Positions 52,996 through 62,220 of a stretch of DNA of 62,220 nucleotides are shown here, in pieces (position 1 is the first letter of the stretch; each line of letters starts with the position of its first letter). Under the pieces are notes generated by a model. It was not told where the DNA came from. It saw only the letters and a program-made list of their open reading frames with translations, and ran no database searches. The position numbers were made by a program, and so were the translations under genes. The stretch comes from Magnetococcales bacterium (GTDB lineage: Bacteria; Pseudomonadota; Magnetococcia; Magnetococcales; UBA8363): the NCBI GenBank assembly GCA_015232865.1, contig JADFYU010000012.1, positions 1 to 62,220 of the forward strand, in the 5' to 3' direction.

Positions 52996-54362
52996 TGCTC
53001 TCCTTGAATATTCCCTGGACGGATTACAATCAGGCGATCCAGCAACAGACGAAATTGCGCCGAACCGGCAAAGTCTCTCAAGTGGTCGGTTTGATGATCG
53101 AAGGGGCGGGTCCAGCGGCTTCCATCGGTGATCTGTGTGAAGTATTCCCGGATGATGGGGCCAAACCCATCAAAGCCGAAGTGGTTGGATTTCGCAATGA
53201 TGTCTTGTTATTGATGCCGTTGGGTTCCATCAAAGGCATCCATCCCGGCAGCTTGATCGTCTCGGAGGGACGCTCGGAGATGATTTCGGTCGGTGATGGA
53301 CTGTTGGGACGCATTCTTGGCCCCATGGGAGAGCCGTTGGATAACGGTCCGGTTATTCATAATCAGGATACCACCCCACTCTATGCCGAACCCATCAACC
53401 CCATGTTACGCCGCCGTATTGATGAAAAACTGGATATTGGCATTCGTTCCGTCAACGCACTGTTGACCATTGGTCGTGGTCAACGTGTCGGTGTTTTTTC
53501 CGGATCTGGAGTCGGAAAAAGTACCATGATGGGTATGATGGCCCGCTATACCGACGCCGATATCAACGTCATTGCCATGGTTGGCGAACGGGGACGTGAG
53601 GTGGTGGAATTTTTGGAAAAAGATCTCGGACCCGAAGGTCTGGCTCGCTCTATCGTCATTGTGGCCACTTCAGATCAACCTCCGTTGATGCGGTTGCGCG
53701 CCGCTTTCATGGCCACGGCCATCGCCGAATATTTTCGATCCAAAGAGAAACATGTTCTTCTGCTCATGGATTCGGTCACCCGTTTTGCCATGGCCCAACG
53801 GGAGGTCGGACTGGCTCGTGGAGAACCACCAACCAGCCGTGGCTATCCGCCATCCACCTTTATGCTTCTGCCCAACCTGTTGGAACGGGCCGGGCGTGAT
53901 CAGGGAGAGGGCAGCATTACCGGTATCTATACCGTGTTGATGGAGGGTGATGATCTCCAAGATCCGATTGTTGACGCCGTTCGTGGTATTTTGGACGGTC
54001 ACTTTGTTCTCTCGCGGGAGTTGGCTGCGGCCAACCAATATCCGGCAATCGATGTTTTACAATCTCTATCTCGTTTGATGGAAGATCTGGCTTCACCGGA
54101 ACAAAAAGCCATGGCGGGTAAAATTCGGGAGGCGATAGCGGTCTATCGAAAAGCCGAAGATATGATCAACATCGGCGCCTATGCCGCCGGCAGCAATCCA
54201 CAAATTGATCAAGCCATTAAACTGATGCAACCCATTCGACTGTTTTTGAGTCAGGCGATTACCCAAGGCTGTTCCATGGAGGAGAGCATTCAACACATGA
54301 CCGCCCTACTGGAAATCGGTCGGGCCGCCACACAACAATCGGAGCGCAATAGAGGCTATTGA
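52995..54362 (+). CDS. fliI: Flagellar export ATPase FliI
   Basis: A 455-residue type III export ATPase. Walker A GSGVGKSTMMG, VGERGREVVEF, and DSVTRFAMAQREVGLA are the diagnostic motifs. It joins FliH by a 1-base overlap (TAATG). The usual fliJ does not follow; the next gene is a tRNA on the other strand. Confidence 0.97.
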   Translation: MLSLNIPWTDYNQAIQQQTKLRRTGKVSQVVGLMIEGAGPAASIGDLCEVFPDDGAKPIKAEVVGFRNDVLLLMPLGSIKGIHPGSLIVSEGRSEMISVGDGLLGRILGPMGEPLDNGPVIHNQDTTPLYAEPINPMLRRRIDEKLDIGIRSVNALLTIGRGQRVGVFSGSGVGKSTMMGMMARYTDADINVIAMVGERGREVVEFLEKDLGPEGLARSIVIVATSDQPPLMRLRAAFMATAIAEYFRSKEKHVLLLMDSVTRFAMAQREVGLARGEPPTSRGYPPSTFMLLPNLLERAGRDQGEGSITGIYTVLMEGDDLQDPIVDAVRGILDGHFVLSRELAAANQYPAIDVLQSLSRLMEDLASPEQKAMAGKIREAIAVYRKAEDMINIGAYAAGSNPQIDQAIKLMQPIRLFLSQAITQGCSMEESIQHMTALLEIGRAATQQSERNRGY

Positions 54363-54426
54363 TCTCCCCTACCCTCTTTCTGCCAGGCTGATTTGTGTCG
54401 TAATATTCCAAGCCCTGGCAGATAAA

Positions 54427-54500
54427 TGGAGCGGATGAGGAGAATCGAACTCCCGTCTTAAGCTTGGGAAGCTTAGGCCCTACCATTAGACGACACCCGC
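54427..54500 (-). tRNA. tRNA-Gly (anticodon CCC)
   Basis: A 74-base cloverleaf ending in encoded CCA. Acceptor arms GCGGGTG and CATCCGC pair (one G-U). The anticodon stem TAAGC/GCTTA encloses TTCCCAA, so the anticodon is CCC (reads GGG). T-arm GGAGTTCGATTCTCC is standard. Confidence 0.95.
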
Positions 54501-54589
54501 AGTGGTCGTTGTTTTCAGATCTCTGATACAATTTCCCAGATATCATGCTTTTACCTGAAATAGTCTCTTGGGTCAATAGTCGGTTTCAA

Positions 54590-54614
54590 CCTGAATCCGG
54601 CTGTTTTCCGCACG
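54590..54614 (+). repeat. End fragment of the palindromic element
   Basis: CCTGAATCCGG then CGCACGCTATCGGCA resembles the first part of the full copy starting at 54651 (CCTAGATCCGG... GCACGCAATCGGCA). The rest of this copy is missing. It lies 36 bp before the full element. Confidence 0.5.
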
Positions 54615-54650
54615 CTATCGGCAGCGGGTGGATTTTTTTCCATTCTTAAA

Positions 54651-54813
54651 CCTAGATCCGGCAATTGTAAGCACGCAATCGGCACAACCTCTTGATTCAC
54701 CTGGCCAACTAGAAAAAAGTCTCATCACCAATAAGGTGACTTCGATTTTTTCTAGTTCACCAGATAAACCAATATGTTGCACCGCTTACGCACTTCCAAC
54801 TGCCGGATCTAGG
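54651..54813 (+). repeat. 163-bp palindromic element, intergenic copy
   Basis: Perfect terminal arms CCTAGATCCGGCA / TGCCGGATCTAGG, an inner 12-bp stem (AACTAGAAAAAA / TTTTTTCTAGTT) and an apical TCACC/GGTGA hairpin. Aligns gap-free to the folD copy (14163-14325), with compensatory changes in both stems and the same open frame on this strand. Flanked by TTAAA on both sides, a possible 5-bp duplication. No transposase. Confidence 0.9.
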
Positions 54814-54932
54814 TTAAACCGGTGAACTTTGTCTGCGGTGGTGTTACCAAACAAATACAAAAGAAAAATTGCGTCAGGTACTCTCAATCAACCGCTACCA
54901 TTCAGGACAAAGCATAAGCAATGGGGACGATC

Positions 54933-55721
54933 ATGGATAAGGAAACGATTCATCTGTTGATCAGCCGTGGTTTGGACGGTGATTTGAGCCGGAAGGAGAT
55001 GGCTCACCTCTATCGATTGGTTGCCGAAGATCCCGCCTTGACGGTCGAGATGGGGCAGTTGGGTCGTATGCAGGAGCAGATGTTTTTGATGGCGGAGTCC
55101 CTGGATGAACTTCGACCCGGAAAGGATCTGACCGCAGAGGTGATGACGGCGTTCAAGGCCGATCAACGGGAGAACTATTCCGTGGCCAATCTCTCCAAAC
55201 GTTTTTTGGATTGGATGTTCTCCCCCAAGGGGTTGGCCGTTCAACCGTTCTCCTTTGCCGGAGGGGTGTTGGCCACCTTTATGTTGGTTTCGTTGGCCGT
55301 TCCGACCCTCCGACAGGCCCCCTCCTCCTCCCTGGAGTCCGTGTCTACCCGACTTGATGTTCATGACGTACAGTTTGTCAATGCCAAAGCGCGGGTCGAT
55401 TGGACCAATCAATTCATCATTCCACCCGGAGCCTCCACCCGATTGGCCCTGGATGAAGGTCGGGAGCCGGTTCAGATTCAGTTCGAAACAGTGGAACCGA
55501 CCCGTTTAACCCTGACTCACCTCTCGATCAGACGAGAGGAGGAGACAACTCGCTCTTTTGTGGTCAACGGTATCGGCTATGCCACTCTGCGCCAACCCCG
55601 AACCGGAGACGCCGTCTCTATTCTCAATGGTGGGCAGGTTCCGGTTTTGGTCTACATGCGCAATGCCGGGGGCGTGACAGTCAGTGGTTTCTCAGATCGG
55701 GCCGACAGTCGATCCCTATAA
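54933..55721 (+). CDS. Anti-sigma-factor-like membrane protein
   Basis: A 262-residue protein with a helical N-terminal domain (residues 1-70, LSRKEMAHLYRLVAEDP), a single transmembrane segment at about 110-125 (FAGGVLATFMLVSLAV) and a beta-rich C-terminal domain. It resembles ZAS-less anti-sigma factors or RseA-type regulators but has no zinc cysteines. The start at 54933 has GGGGAC 7 bases upstream. No sigma gene is adjacent, so the target is unknown. Confidence 0.6.
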   Translation: MDKETIHLLISRGLDGDLSRKEMAHLYRLVAEDPALTVEMGQLGRMQEQMFLMAESLDELRPGKDLTAEVMTAFKADQRENYSVANLSKRFLDWMFSPKGLAVQPFSFAGGVLATFMLVSLAVPTLRQAPSSSLESVSTRLDVHDVQFVNAKARVDWTNQFIIPPGASTRLALDEGREPVQIQFETVEPTRLTLTHLSIRREEETTRSFVVNGIGYATLRQPRTGDAVSILNGGQVPVLVYMRNAGGVTVSGFSDRADSRSL

Positions 55722-56084
55722 GCCGATCCTTCCGATTCAGGTAAATCAAGGGGGCATCTGCCATTCAGATTCCATTGGTCAACAGGCTCAAAAATTGACA
55801 CAATTCCTTGATTTATCAGTTTTTTAGCCAAACAGTCAAACAATGTTTATGATCAAGGTATGGGATAAAATGCCATTTAAACGATCAGTTACGATAAAAA
55901 TCCCGCTTTTTCAATAGGGTTCCAGGTAGAAATGTTCTTGCTCGTTTCAGCAATTGTTTCTATCCTCCCCCTTATCTAAAGTCCTGGACGGTAGATGATC
56001 GCTTTATTCTGCTCAGACCCAGGATGCTTGGATCCATTTTTTAATCATAATATTATAAAAAATAATGGCAAAGGGGAGAAAAAA
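55722..56084. other. Gap upstream of hfq
   Basis: 363 bp with no supported gene. A TTGACA lies near 55795, but I cannot place a good -10 at the right distance. It should contain the hfq-hflX promoter. Confidence 0.45.
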
Positions 56085-56318
56085 ATGGCTAATCAACCAT
56101 CGCAGATGATTCAAGATCCATTCTTAAATGCCCTACGACGAGAAAAAGTTCCAGTTACGATTTTTTTGGTAAACGGCATTAAACTGCAAGGGGTGATCGC
56201 CTCTTTTGACAATTATTGTCTTATGCTGAAAAACAGTGTCACCCAACTGGTATTTAAACACGCCATTTCAACAGTGATGCCGTCTCGTGACGTGATCATC
56301 GATTACACCAAGGAGTAA
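56085..56318 (+). CDS. hfq: RNA chaperone Hfq
   Basis: A 77-residue hexameric RNA chaperone that pairs small RNAs with mRNAs. Sm1 ([20 protein letters not shown]) and Sm2 ([11 protein letters not shown]) motifs are canonical. The ATG with GGGGAG upstream is the true start; the frame continues 30 codons before. Twenty bases before hflX, the usual pairing. Confidence 0.97.
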   Translation: MANQPSQMIQDPFLNALRREKVPVTIFLVNGIKLQGVIASFDNYCLMLKNSVTQLVFKHAISTVMPSRDVIIDYTKE

Positions 56319-56338
56319 TAACCCTGTTAGAGACCGCC

Positions 56339-57619
56339 TTGGAGCCTGATCAGGCTCTGTTGATCCATACCATCGTTCGAGACAAAGAGAGAAATCGGGA
56401 TCGGGAACGAGCTGAACGACTGGCTCAGGAGTTGGACCATTTAGCACGGGGAGCCGGCCTTTTGGTGGCCGATCTTCAGGTGCTCTCCGTTGCCCGCGCC
56501 CATCCCGGCACCTTTTTGGGAAAAGGTCGGGTGGAGATCGTTCGCGAGCAGGTCGAATCCCTCGGCGTGACGGTGGTGGTCTTCAACCACTCCTTAAGCC
56601 CGATTCAGCAGAGAAATCTGGAAAGCATCCTGAAGGCCAAGGTGGTTGATCGAACCGGGTTGATCCTGGAGATTTTCGCTTCTCGCGCCCGAACCAAGGA
56701 GGGAATTCTACAGGTAGAACTGGCCTCCCTCCTCTATCAGCAATCCCGTTTGGTTCGTTCCTGGACCCACCTGGAACGTCAACGGGGTGGCGTCGGATTG
56801 CGTGGTGGACCGGGTGAAACCCAGATCGAGGTGGATCGCCGTCTGATTCGAGAGCAGATCTCCCGACTGAAAAAGCAGTTGAGCCAAGTCGAGCGAACCC
56901 GATCCCTACAGCGGCAATCCCGCCAGGACGTCCCATTTTTTACCGCCACTCTGGTCGGCTATACCAATGCTGGAAAATCCACTCTCTTCAACCGTATGAC
57001 CGCAGCCGATGTTTATGCCGCCGATCAGCTGTTTGCCACTCTTGACCCGACCATGCGTGGTTTGGATCTGCCTGGTGGAGAGCGGGTCATCCTCAGCGAT
57101 ACGGTCGGATTCATCCGCGATCTGCCGCACCAGTTGGTGGCGGCGTTCCGGGCCACGTTGGAGGAGGTATTGTCTGCTGATATCCTGCTGCACGTCGTCG
57201 ATATTTCCGACCCGGAGTGGAGGGAGCAGGAGCAGGCTGTTCATAAGGTACTAAGGGAGTTGGGAGCCAATGACCGGCCCATGTTGACTCTCTATAACAA
57301 GGTCGATCTGCTCGACGGTGAACAGCAGGGGCTGCTGGACCGACTGGGTTCCCGCTCCGACGCCAGGCTCTTATCGGCGGTGAGCGGAGAGGGTATCGAG
57401 GATCTCATCCAGGCTCTCGGTCAAGCGGCCCAGCGTGGCTCCACCCTTTTTAATCTGGACCTGCCTGCCACCGACGGAGCACTGCTGGCCAAGCTCTGTC
57501 AGCTTGGGAAAGTGCTGAAACGAGAAGAGTTGGAAGATCGGATTCATCTTTCGGTCTCCTTATCCGAAACGGTTTCTGGACGTCTGCGACCGGAAATCGA
57601 GGGGTACATTCGGGGATGA
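56339..57619 (+). CDS. hflX: Ribosome-splitting GTPase HflX
   Basis: A 426-residue GTPase. An N-terminal HflX domain precedes the G domain, with G1 GYTNAGKSTLFNRM, G3 DTVGFIRDLPHQLV and G4 NKVD. It rescues stalled ribosomes under heat. The start is probably TTG at 56339, with AGAG upstream; no ATG lies earlier in frame before the hfq stop. Confidence 0.93.
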   Translation: MEPDQALLIHTIVRDKERNRDRERAERLAQELDHLARGAGLLVADLQVLSVARAHPGTFLGKGRVEIVREQVESLGVTVVVFNHSLSPIQQRNLESILKAKVVDRTGLILEIFASRARTKEGILQVELASLLYQQSRLVRSWTHLERQRGGVGLRGGPGETQIEVDRRLIREQISRLKKQLSQVERTRSLQRQSRQDVPFFTATLVGYTNAGKSTLFNRMTAADVYAADQLFATLDPTMRGLDLPGGERVILSDTVGFIRDLPHQLVAAFRATLEEVLSADILLHVVDISDPEWREQEQAVHKVLRELGANDRPMLTLYNKVDLLDGEQQGLLDRLGSRSDARLLSAVSGEGIEDLIQALGQAAQRGSTLFNLDLPATDGALLAKLCQLGKVLKREELEDRIHLSVSLSETVSGRLRPEIEGYIRG

Positions 57620-57628
57620 GCCGTTTTT

Positions 57629-57655
57629 CCTGATTTTTTCAGGTTGAATTTTTTT
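57629..57655 (+). terminator. Weak terminator after hflX
   Basis: A small CCTGA/TCAGG stem followed by TTGAATTTTTTT. The stem is short, so termination would be partial. Confidence 0.4.
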
Positions 57656-57687
57656 CTGCAAAACTAAAAATAATCCGTCCCAAGAGC

Positions 57688-57754
57688 TTGACAGGGGCAG
57701 ATGAATGCTTACATTAGCACTCGACTCCCTTTTTTCATAGCGAGGGAGTGTGAA
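57688..57754 (+). promoter_or_regulatory. groES promoter with CIRCE-like inverted repeat
   Basis: A good sigma-70-like promoter: TTGACA at 57688, 16 bases, TACATT at 57710. Overlapping its -10 is the exact left half of CIRCE (TTAGCACTC, 57714-57722). A partial right half GAGTGTGAA lies at 57746-57754, but the spacer is 23 rather than 9. HrcA control is possible but the site is atypical. Confidence 0.5.
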
Positions 57755-57830
57755 TAATATTCCATTAAAAAACGACAACATCGTCTAATTCATTGTTTGG
57801 CTATTTGTAATTTTGGAGATAGGAAAAGAT

Positions 57831-58121
57831 ATGAAAACCAAGTTTCGTCCGTTGCACGACCGGGTAGTGGTCAAGCGTACTGAAGAAGATAAAAAAACTG
57901 CCGGTGGCATCATTATTCCGGATACCGTTAAAGAAAAACCGATCCAAGGCGAGGTTTTGGCCGTCGGTAAGGGAGCGTTGGTCGATGGGGTTGTTCAGCC
58001 ACTGGAGGTAAAAGTGGGTGATAATGTTTTGTTTAGCAAATATGGTGGCACCGAAGTAAAAATTGACGGCGAAGAGTTGTTGATCATGCGGGAATCCGAC
58101 ATCATGGGAATCCTGAAATAA
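57831..58121 (+). CDS. groES: Co-chaperonin GroES
   Basis: A 96-residue lid subunit. [16 protein letters not shown], the mobile loop [16 protein letters not shown] and the [14 protein letters not shown] end are normal. The ATG at 57831 has GGAGATAGG upstream. It precedes groEL by 80 bp. Confidence 0.97.
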   Translation: MKTKFRPLHDRVVVKRTEEDKKTAGGIIIPDTVKEKPIQGEVLAVGKGALVDGVVQPLEVKVGDNVLFSKYGGTEVKIDGEELLIMRESDIMGILK

Positions 58122-58198
58122 TCAGCTTATATCGCGGTTTAGATTGGTAATTACATTCACGATACAGCGCAAGCGCTGTGCAGATAGAAGGGTGATAG

Positions 58199-59857
<1,659 letters not shown>

Positions 59858-59910
59858 TCCCGGTTCCACCGGCTGTTTCCACCGGCCTCGGTGTTAAATT
59901 GAGGTATTTT

Positions 59911-59950
59911 GACACCCTCGGTTGCTTTTGTGACCGAGGGTGTCTATTTT
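59911..59950 (+). terminator. groESL intrinsic terminator
   Basis: Perfect 12-bp arms GACACCCTCGGT / ACCGAGGGTGTC, with a 10-base loop, followed by TATTTT. Located 53 bp after groEL. Confidence 0.85.
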
Positions 59951-60014
59951 CAAGGTTTGACGTTTTATTGCCGGTTGTTGTTTTTTGCACCAATACCCTG
60001 GAGAGTATATTCCG

Positions 60015-60182
60015 ATGGAAATTTTAAATTTGATTCCGGTTGGCTTTTTGATCTACGTCATCTTTCTGGCCGCAAAGCGGGGATTTGATCACGGATATAC
60101 GGACAGATATTTTCAGACTCTAAAAATCAAGACCGGCAAGAAGTTTGCCAATTTTTTTGGTATTCCAAAAGCCAATATGTAG
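60015..60182 (+). CDS. Small single-helix membrane protein
   Basis: A 55-residue protein with a helix at about 5-22 (NLIPVGFLIYVIFLA) and a basic tail (KIKTGKKFANFFG). GGAGAG is 10 bases before the ATG, and a terminator closes the transcript at 60255, so it looks like a real independent gene. Unknown role. Confidence 0.6.
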   Translation: MEILNLIPVGFLIYVIFLAAKRGFDHGYTDRYFQTLKIKTGKKFANFFGIPKANM

Positions 60183-60254
60183 GGTTTGCCAGGCTGCTTT
60201 TTTATTACATAATCTACCGGAATCAGATGGATTCAGGGGATGCATGGCGTGTGG

Positions 60255-60284
60255 AAGGCGGTTTTTTTAAAAACCGCCTTTTTA
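60255..60284 (+). terminator. Intrinsic terminator
   Basis: AAGGCGGTTTTT and AAAAACCGCCTT pair perfectly with a short loop, then T-run. It ends the small-membrane-protein transcript and insulates elbB. Confidence 0.85.
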
Positions 60285-60348
60285 AGTTGGTGTTCTCCTT
60301 TAGGGTTACGGGTAGGTGTCTGCAATTTTTTTATAGGGGAAATCCATT

Positions 60349-61011
60349 ATGATCCAGGTTGGCGTAGTTTTGTCGGGATGTGGTTTTCTGGATGGGGCAG
60401 AGATATATGAATCAACTTTGACCCTGTTTTTTCTGGATCTCGCCGGGGTAAAGGTGACCATCATGGCACCGGATATCGATCAACATCACGTGTTGAACCA
60501 TCTGACCCAGGAGCCGATGAACGAAGTTCGCAACGTATTGGTGGAGTCGGCTCGGTTGGCGCGGGGGCAGATCAAAAATATGGCGGACGTTTCGGCGGAT
60601 TCGTTGGATGCCTTGATCATCCCCGGTGGTTTTGGAGCGGCAAAAAACCTCTCCTCCTTGGCTTTTGATGGTCCGAATGCGACAGTCAATCCAGATCTGG
60701 CCGCTCTGATCCAGCGCATTCATCAGCAAAAAAAACCCATCGGAGCCATCTGCATCTCACCAGCGGTTCTCTCTCGGGTTCTCAGCAATCAGGGCATCAC
60801 CCTGACCATCGGCAACGACCCGGACACCGCTCAAGCCATCGAAACCATGGGCAATCACCATTCGCAAAGTCAAGCCGACCATATAGTCGTCGATGAGGCC
60901 AATCGGATTGTCTCAACCGCGGCCTACATGTGTGCTGCCAGCATTGGTGAAGCCGGTTTGGGCATCGAAAGATTGGTCAATCAAGTGATTAAAATGGTCA
61001 ATCAATCATGA
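60349..61011 (+). CDS. elbB: ElbB-type glyoxalase / DJ-1-like protein
   Basis: A 220-residue class I glutamine amidotransferase-like protein of the ElbB (isoprenoid biosynthesis glyoxalase) family: GVVLSGCGFLDGAEIYEST, IIPGGFGAAKNLS, the nucleophilic Cys in GAICISPAVL. Its end overlaps the next gene by 4 bp (ATGA). Confidence 0.92.
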   Translation: MIQVGVVLSGCGFLDGAEIYESTLTLFFLDLAGVKVTIMAPDIDQHHVLNHLTQEPMNEVRNVLVESARLARGQIKNMADVSADSLDALIIPGGFGAAKNLSSLAFDGPNATVNPDLAALIQRIHQQKKPIGAICISPAVLSRVLSNQGITLTIGNDPDTAQAIETMGNHHSQSQADHIVVDEANRIVSTAAYMCAASIGEAGLGIERLVNQVIKMVNQS

Positions 61012-62138
61012 CAGCCCGTCTGATTTATGCCGATAGCGAGCGGTCGGCTGACCTCTATTATGCCACTGGATTTCTTGCCCCCGATCCCTTTTTGTTTCTC
61101 CAGGAGTCCAACGGTATCCGGCATCTGTTTACCTCTTCTCTGGAGATTGATCGGGCCAGACGCACCGCTCAAGTGGATCAGATTCACGATTTGGCCGATA
61201 TCACCCGACGCTTTAAACAGGGAAAAGAGCACCCTTATATTCAAGAAGGAAGTCTGGCCGCTTTTTTTCTCGCGGAGCGTGGCATCAAGGCGGTAGAGGT
61301 TCCTGGTGACTTTCCCCTCTCTCTGGCGGACGCTCTGCGTGGTTTTGGTCTTCAGGTTACACCGGTACCGGGACAGTTCTGGCCCCAGCGCGCCATTAAA
61401 ACCGATTTGGAAATCGCCGCCATCGAATCGGCCTTGGAGATCACCGGTCGCGGTCTGATGGCAGGAATCGACCTGATTGCCAAATCCAGCATCGGTGCGG
61501 AGGGGTTGCTCTATCTCAATCAGGAAATCTTGACCAGCGAACGGGTTCGTTCTGAGATCAACGCCCAATTGGTTCGTGAAGGCGCCCAGCCGAGCCATAC
61601 CATCGTTTCCGGTGGTCTTCAAGGCTCTGACCCCCATGAGGAGGGTTCCGGCCCCCTACCCGCCCATCAGCCCATTATTCTCGATGTTTTTCCCCGTGTC
61701 GAAAAAACAGGTTATTGGGGAGATATGACTCGTACCGTCTGTCGGGGTCAAGCGTCAGACCGGGTCAAACAGGCCTGGCAAGCGGTTTTGCACGGGCAGG
61801 AAATGGCCTTTTCTCAAATCAAGGAGGGGGCCTCCGGCCAGGAAATCCACCAGCAGATCACCGACTATTTTACCGCTCAGGGCTTTGTAACCGGCTTGGT
61901 CGAAGGGGGGCGTCAAGGTGGATTTTTCCACGGAACCGGCCATGGCCTCGGCCTGGAGATCCACGAACCCCCACGCATCGGCCAGAAAGATCAAACTCTC
62001 AAAGCCGGTCATGTGGTCACCGTCGAACCGGGCCTGTATTATCCGGATATGGGCGGCGTGCGACTGGAAGATGTGGTCGTCGTCGAAAAAGGGGGCTGTC
62101 GCAATTTGACCCAGGTGCCGAAGTTTTTGCAGCTGTAA
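61008..62138 (+). CDS. M24-family Xaa-Pro aminopeptidase
   Basis: A 376-residue metallopeptidase of the pita-bread (M24) fold. The two metal sites use Asp in ILDVFPRVEKTGYWGDMTRT, His in HGTGHGLGLEIHE and Glu in VTVEPGLYY and VRLEDVVVV. The first 130 residues are a creatinase-like N-terminal domain. Removes N-terminal residues before proline; the exact substrate is not certain. Coupled to elbB. Confidence 0.9.
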   Translation: MTARLIYADSERSADLYYATGFLAPDPFLFLQESNGIRHLFTSSLEIDRARRTAQVDQIHDLADITRRFKQGKEHPYIQEGSLAAFFLAERGIKAVEVPGDFPLSLADALRGFGLQVTPVPGQFWPQRAIKTDLEIAAIESALEITGRGLMAGIDLIAKSSIGAEGLLYLNQEILTSERVRSEINAQLVREGAQPSHTIVSGGLQGSDPHEEGSGPLPAHQPIILDVFPRVEKTGYWGDMTRTVCRGQASDRVKQAWQAVLHGQEMAFSQIKEGASGQEIHQQITDYFTAQGFVTGLVEGGRQGGFFHGTGHGLGLEIHEPPRIGQKDQTLKAGHVVTVEPGLYYPDMGGVRLEDVVVVEKGGCRNLTQVPKFLQL

Positions 62139-62155
62139 GCCTAGACAAGCGAGTT

Positions 62156-62220
62156 TTGAGCATCTGTGCCATTTATGGCAATGTCCAAGCCCTATATGAA
62201 CAGGGGATTCATGTGATTTG
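62156..62220 (+). CDS. Possible start of a next gene, cut by window edge
   Basis: From TTG at 62156 an open frame reads SICAIYGNVQALYEQGI and reaches the window end without a stop. The IYGNVQAL part is faintly like a metallophosphoesterase start, but too little is visible to assign it. Confidence 0.2.
   Translation, partial: MSICAIYGNVQALYEQGIHVI

Noticed and set aside
54628..54825. A 65-residue plus frame over the intergenic element
   Set aside because: It is the element's own frame and lacks a ribosome site. I keep it as evidence of the conserved frame, not as a gene.

Overview
The window is one contiguous piece of a Gram-negative proteobacterial chromosome of roughly 50% GC by eye. The envelope and metabolism support this: a TonB-type protein, a lytic transglycosylase, FtsEX, UbiC/UbiA, PilS/PilR/PilC-type genes, GroEL with a GGM tail, and an alphaproteobacterial-style PHA regulator with SspB. 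The mix (ribosomal cluster rpsF-priB-rpsR-DUF2232-rplI, class III PHA synthase, PyrR/PyrK) suggests a deep-branching lineage near the Alphaproteobacteria. Magnetococcales is a plausible guess, but no rRNA or magnetosome gene is present to prove it.

Layout. 1-7.4 kb (minus strand): a thiol-redox pair (ccdA, tlpA) with cutA, then a tight seven-gene run rsmE-apbE-NusG domain II-Gx membrane protein-tonB-PAS-mutY, most members overlapping. 7.5-13.2 kb (plus): ubiC-ubiA, then pilC-pilS-pilR. 13.3-17.4 kb (minus): folD, an FmdB zinc ribbon, and the ribosomal cluster. 17.5-25.6 kb: pgeF, a lytic transglycosylase, a CDGSH protein, a Nudix hydrolase, a secreted msrB, and the pyrimidine operon pyrR-pyrB-pyrC-pyrK. 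25.7-34.2 kb: a TPR-methyltransferase, gcvH, ftsE-ftsX, an acidic DUF3426 protein, a secreted unknown, a DEDDy exonuclease and sspB. 34.2-38.7 kb: an epimerase-DUF5989-carbamoyltransferase unit and a secreted metallophosphatase. 38.9-44.3 kb: a complete polyhydroxybutyrate locus (phaA-phaB-phaR-phasin-phaE-phaC). 44.9-47.2 kb: aroK and hemL. 47.6-54.4 kb: the flagellar basal-body/export operon flgB-flgC-fliE-fliF-fliG-fliH-fliI. 54.4-62.2 kb: tRNA-Gly(CCC), an anti-sigma-like membrane protein, hfq-hflX, groES-groEL, a small membrane protein, elbB and an M24 peptidase.

The most unusual signal is a 163-bp palindromic repeat family. One full copy (14163-14325) sits inside the 5' end of folD and is translated in frame, adding about 54 residues before the normal FolD start. 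A second copy of identical length (54651-54813) lies between tRNA-Gly and the anti-sigma-like gene. The two copies differ in sequence, but the changes inside the stems are compensatory and both keep the same reading frame open. A shortened copy lies at the 3' end of folD and a fragment lies beside the second copy. This resembles, by analogy only, the protein-coding palindromic elements of Rickettsia. A separate GC-rich intergenic repeat pair, a 27-bp tandem array, and a doubled 15-bp site upstream of the phasin gene add to the non-coding structure.
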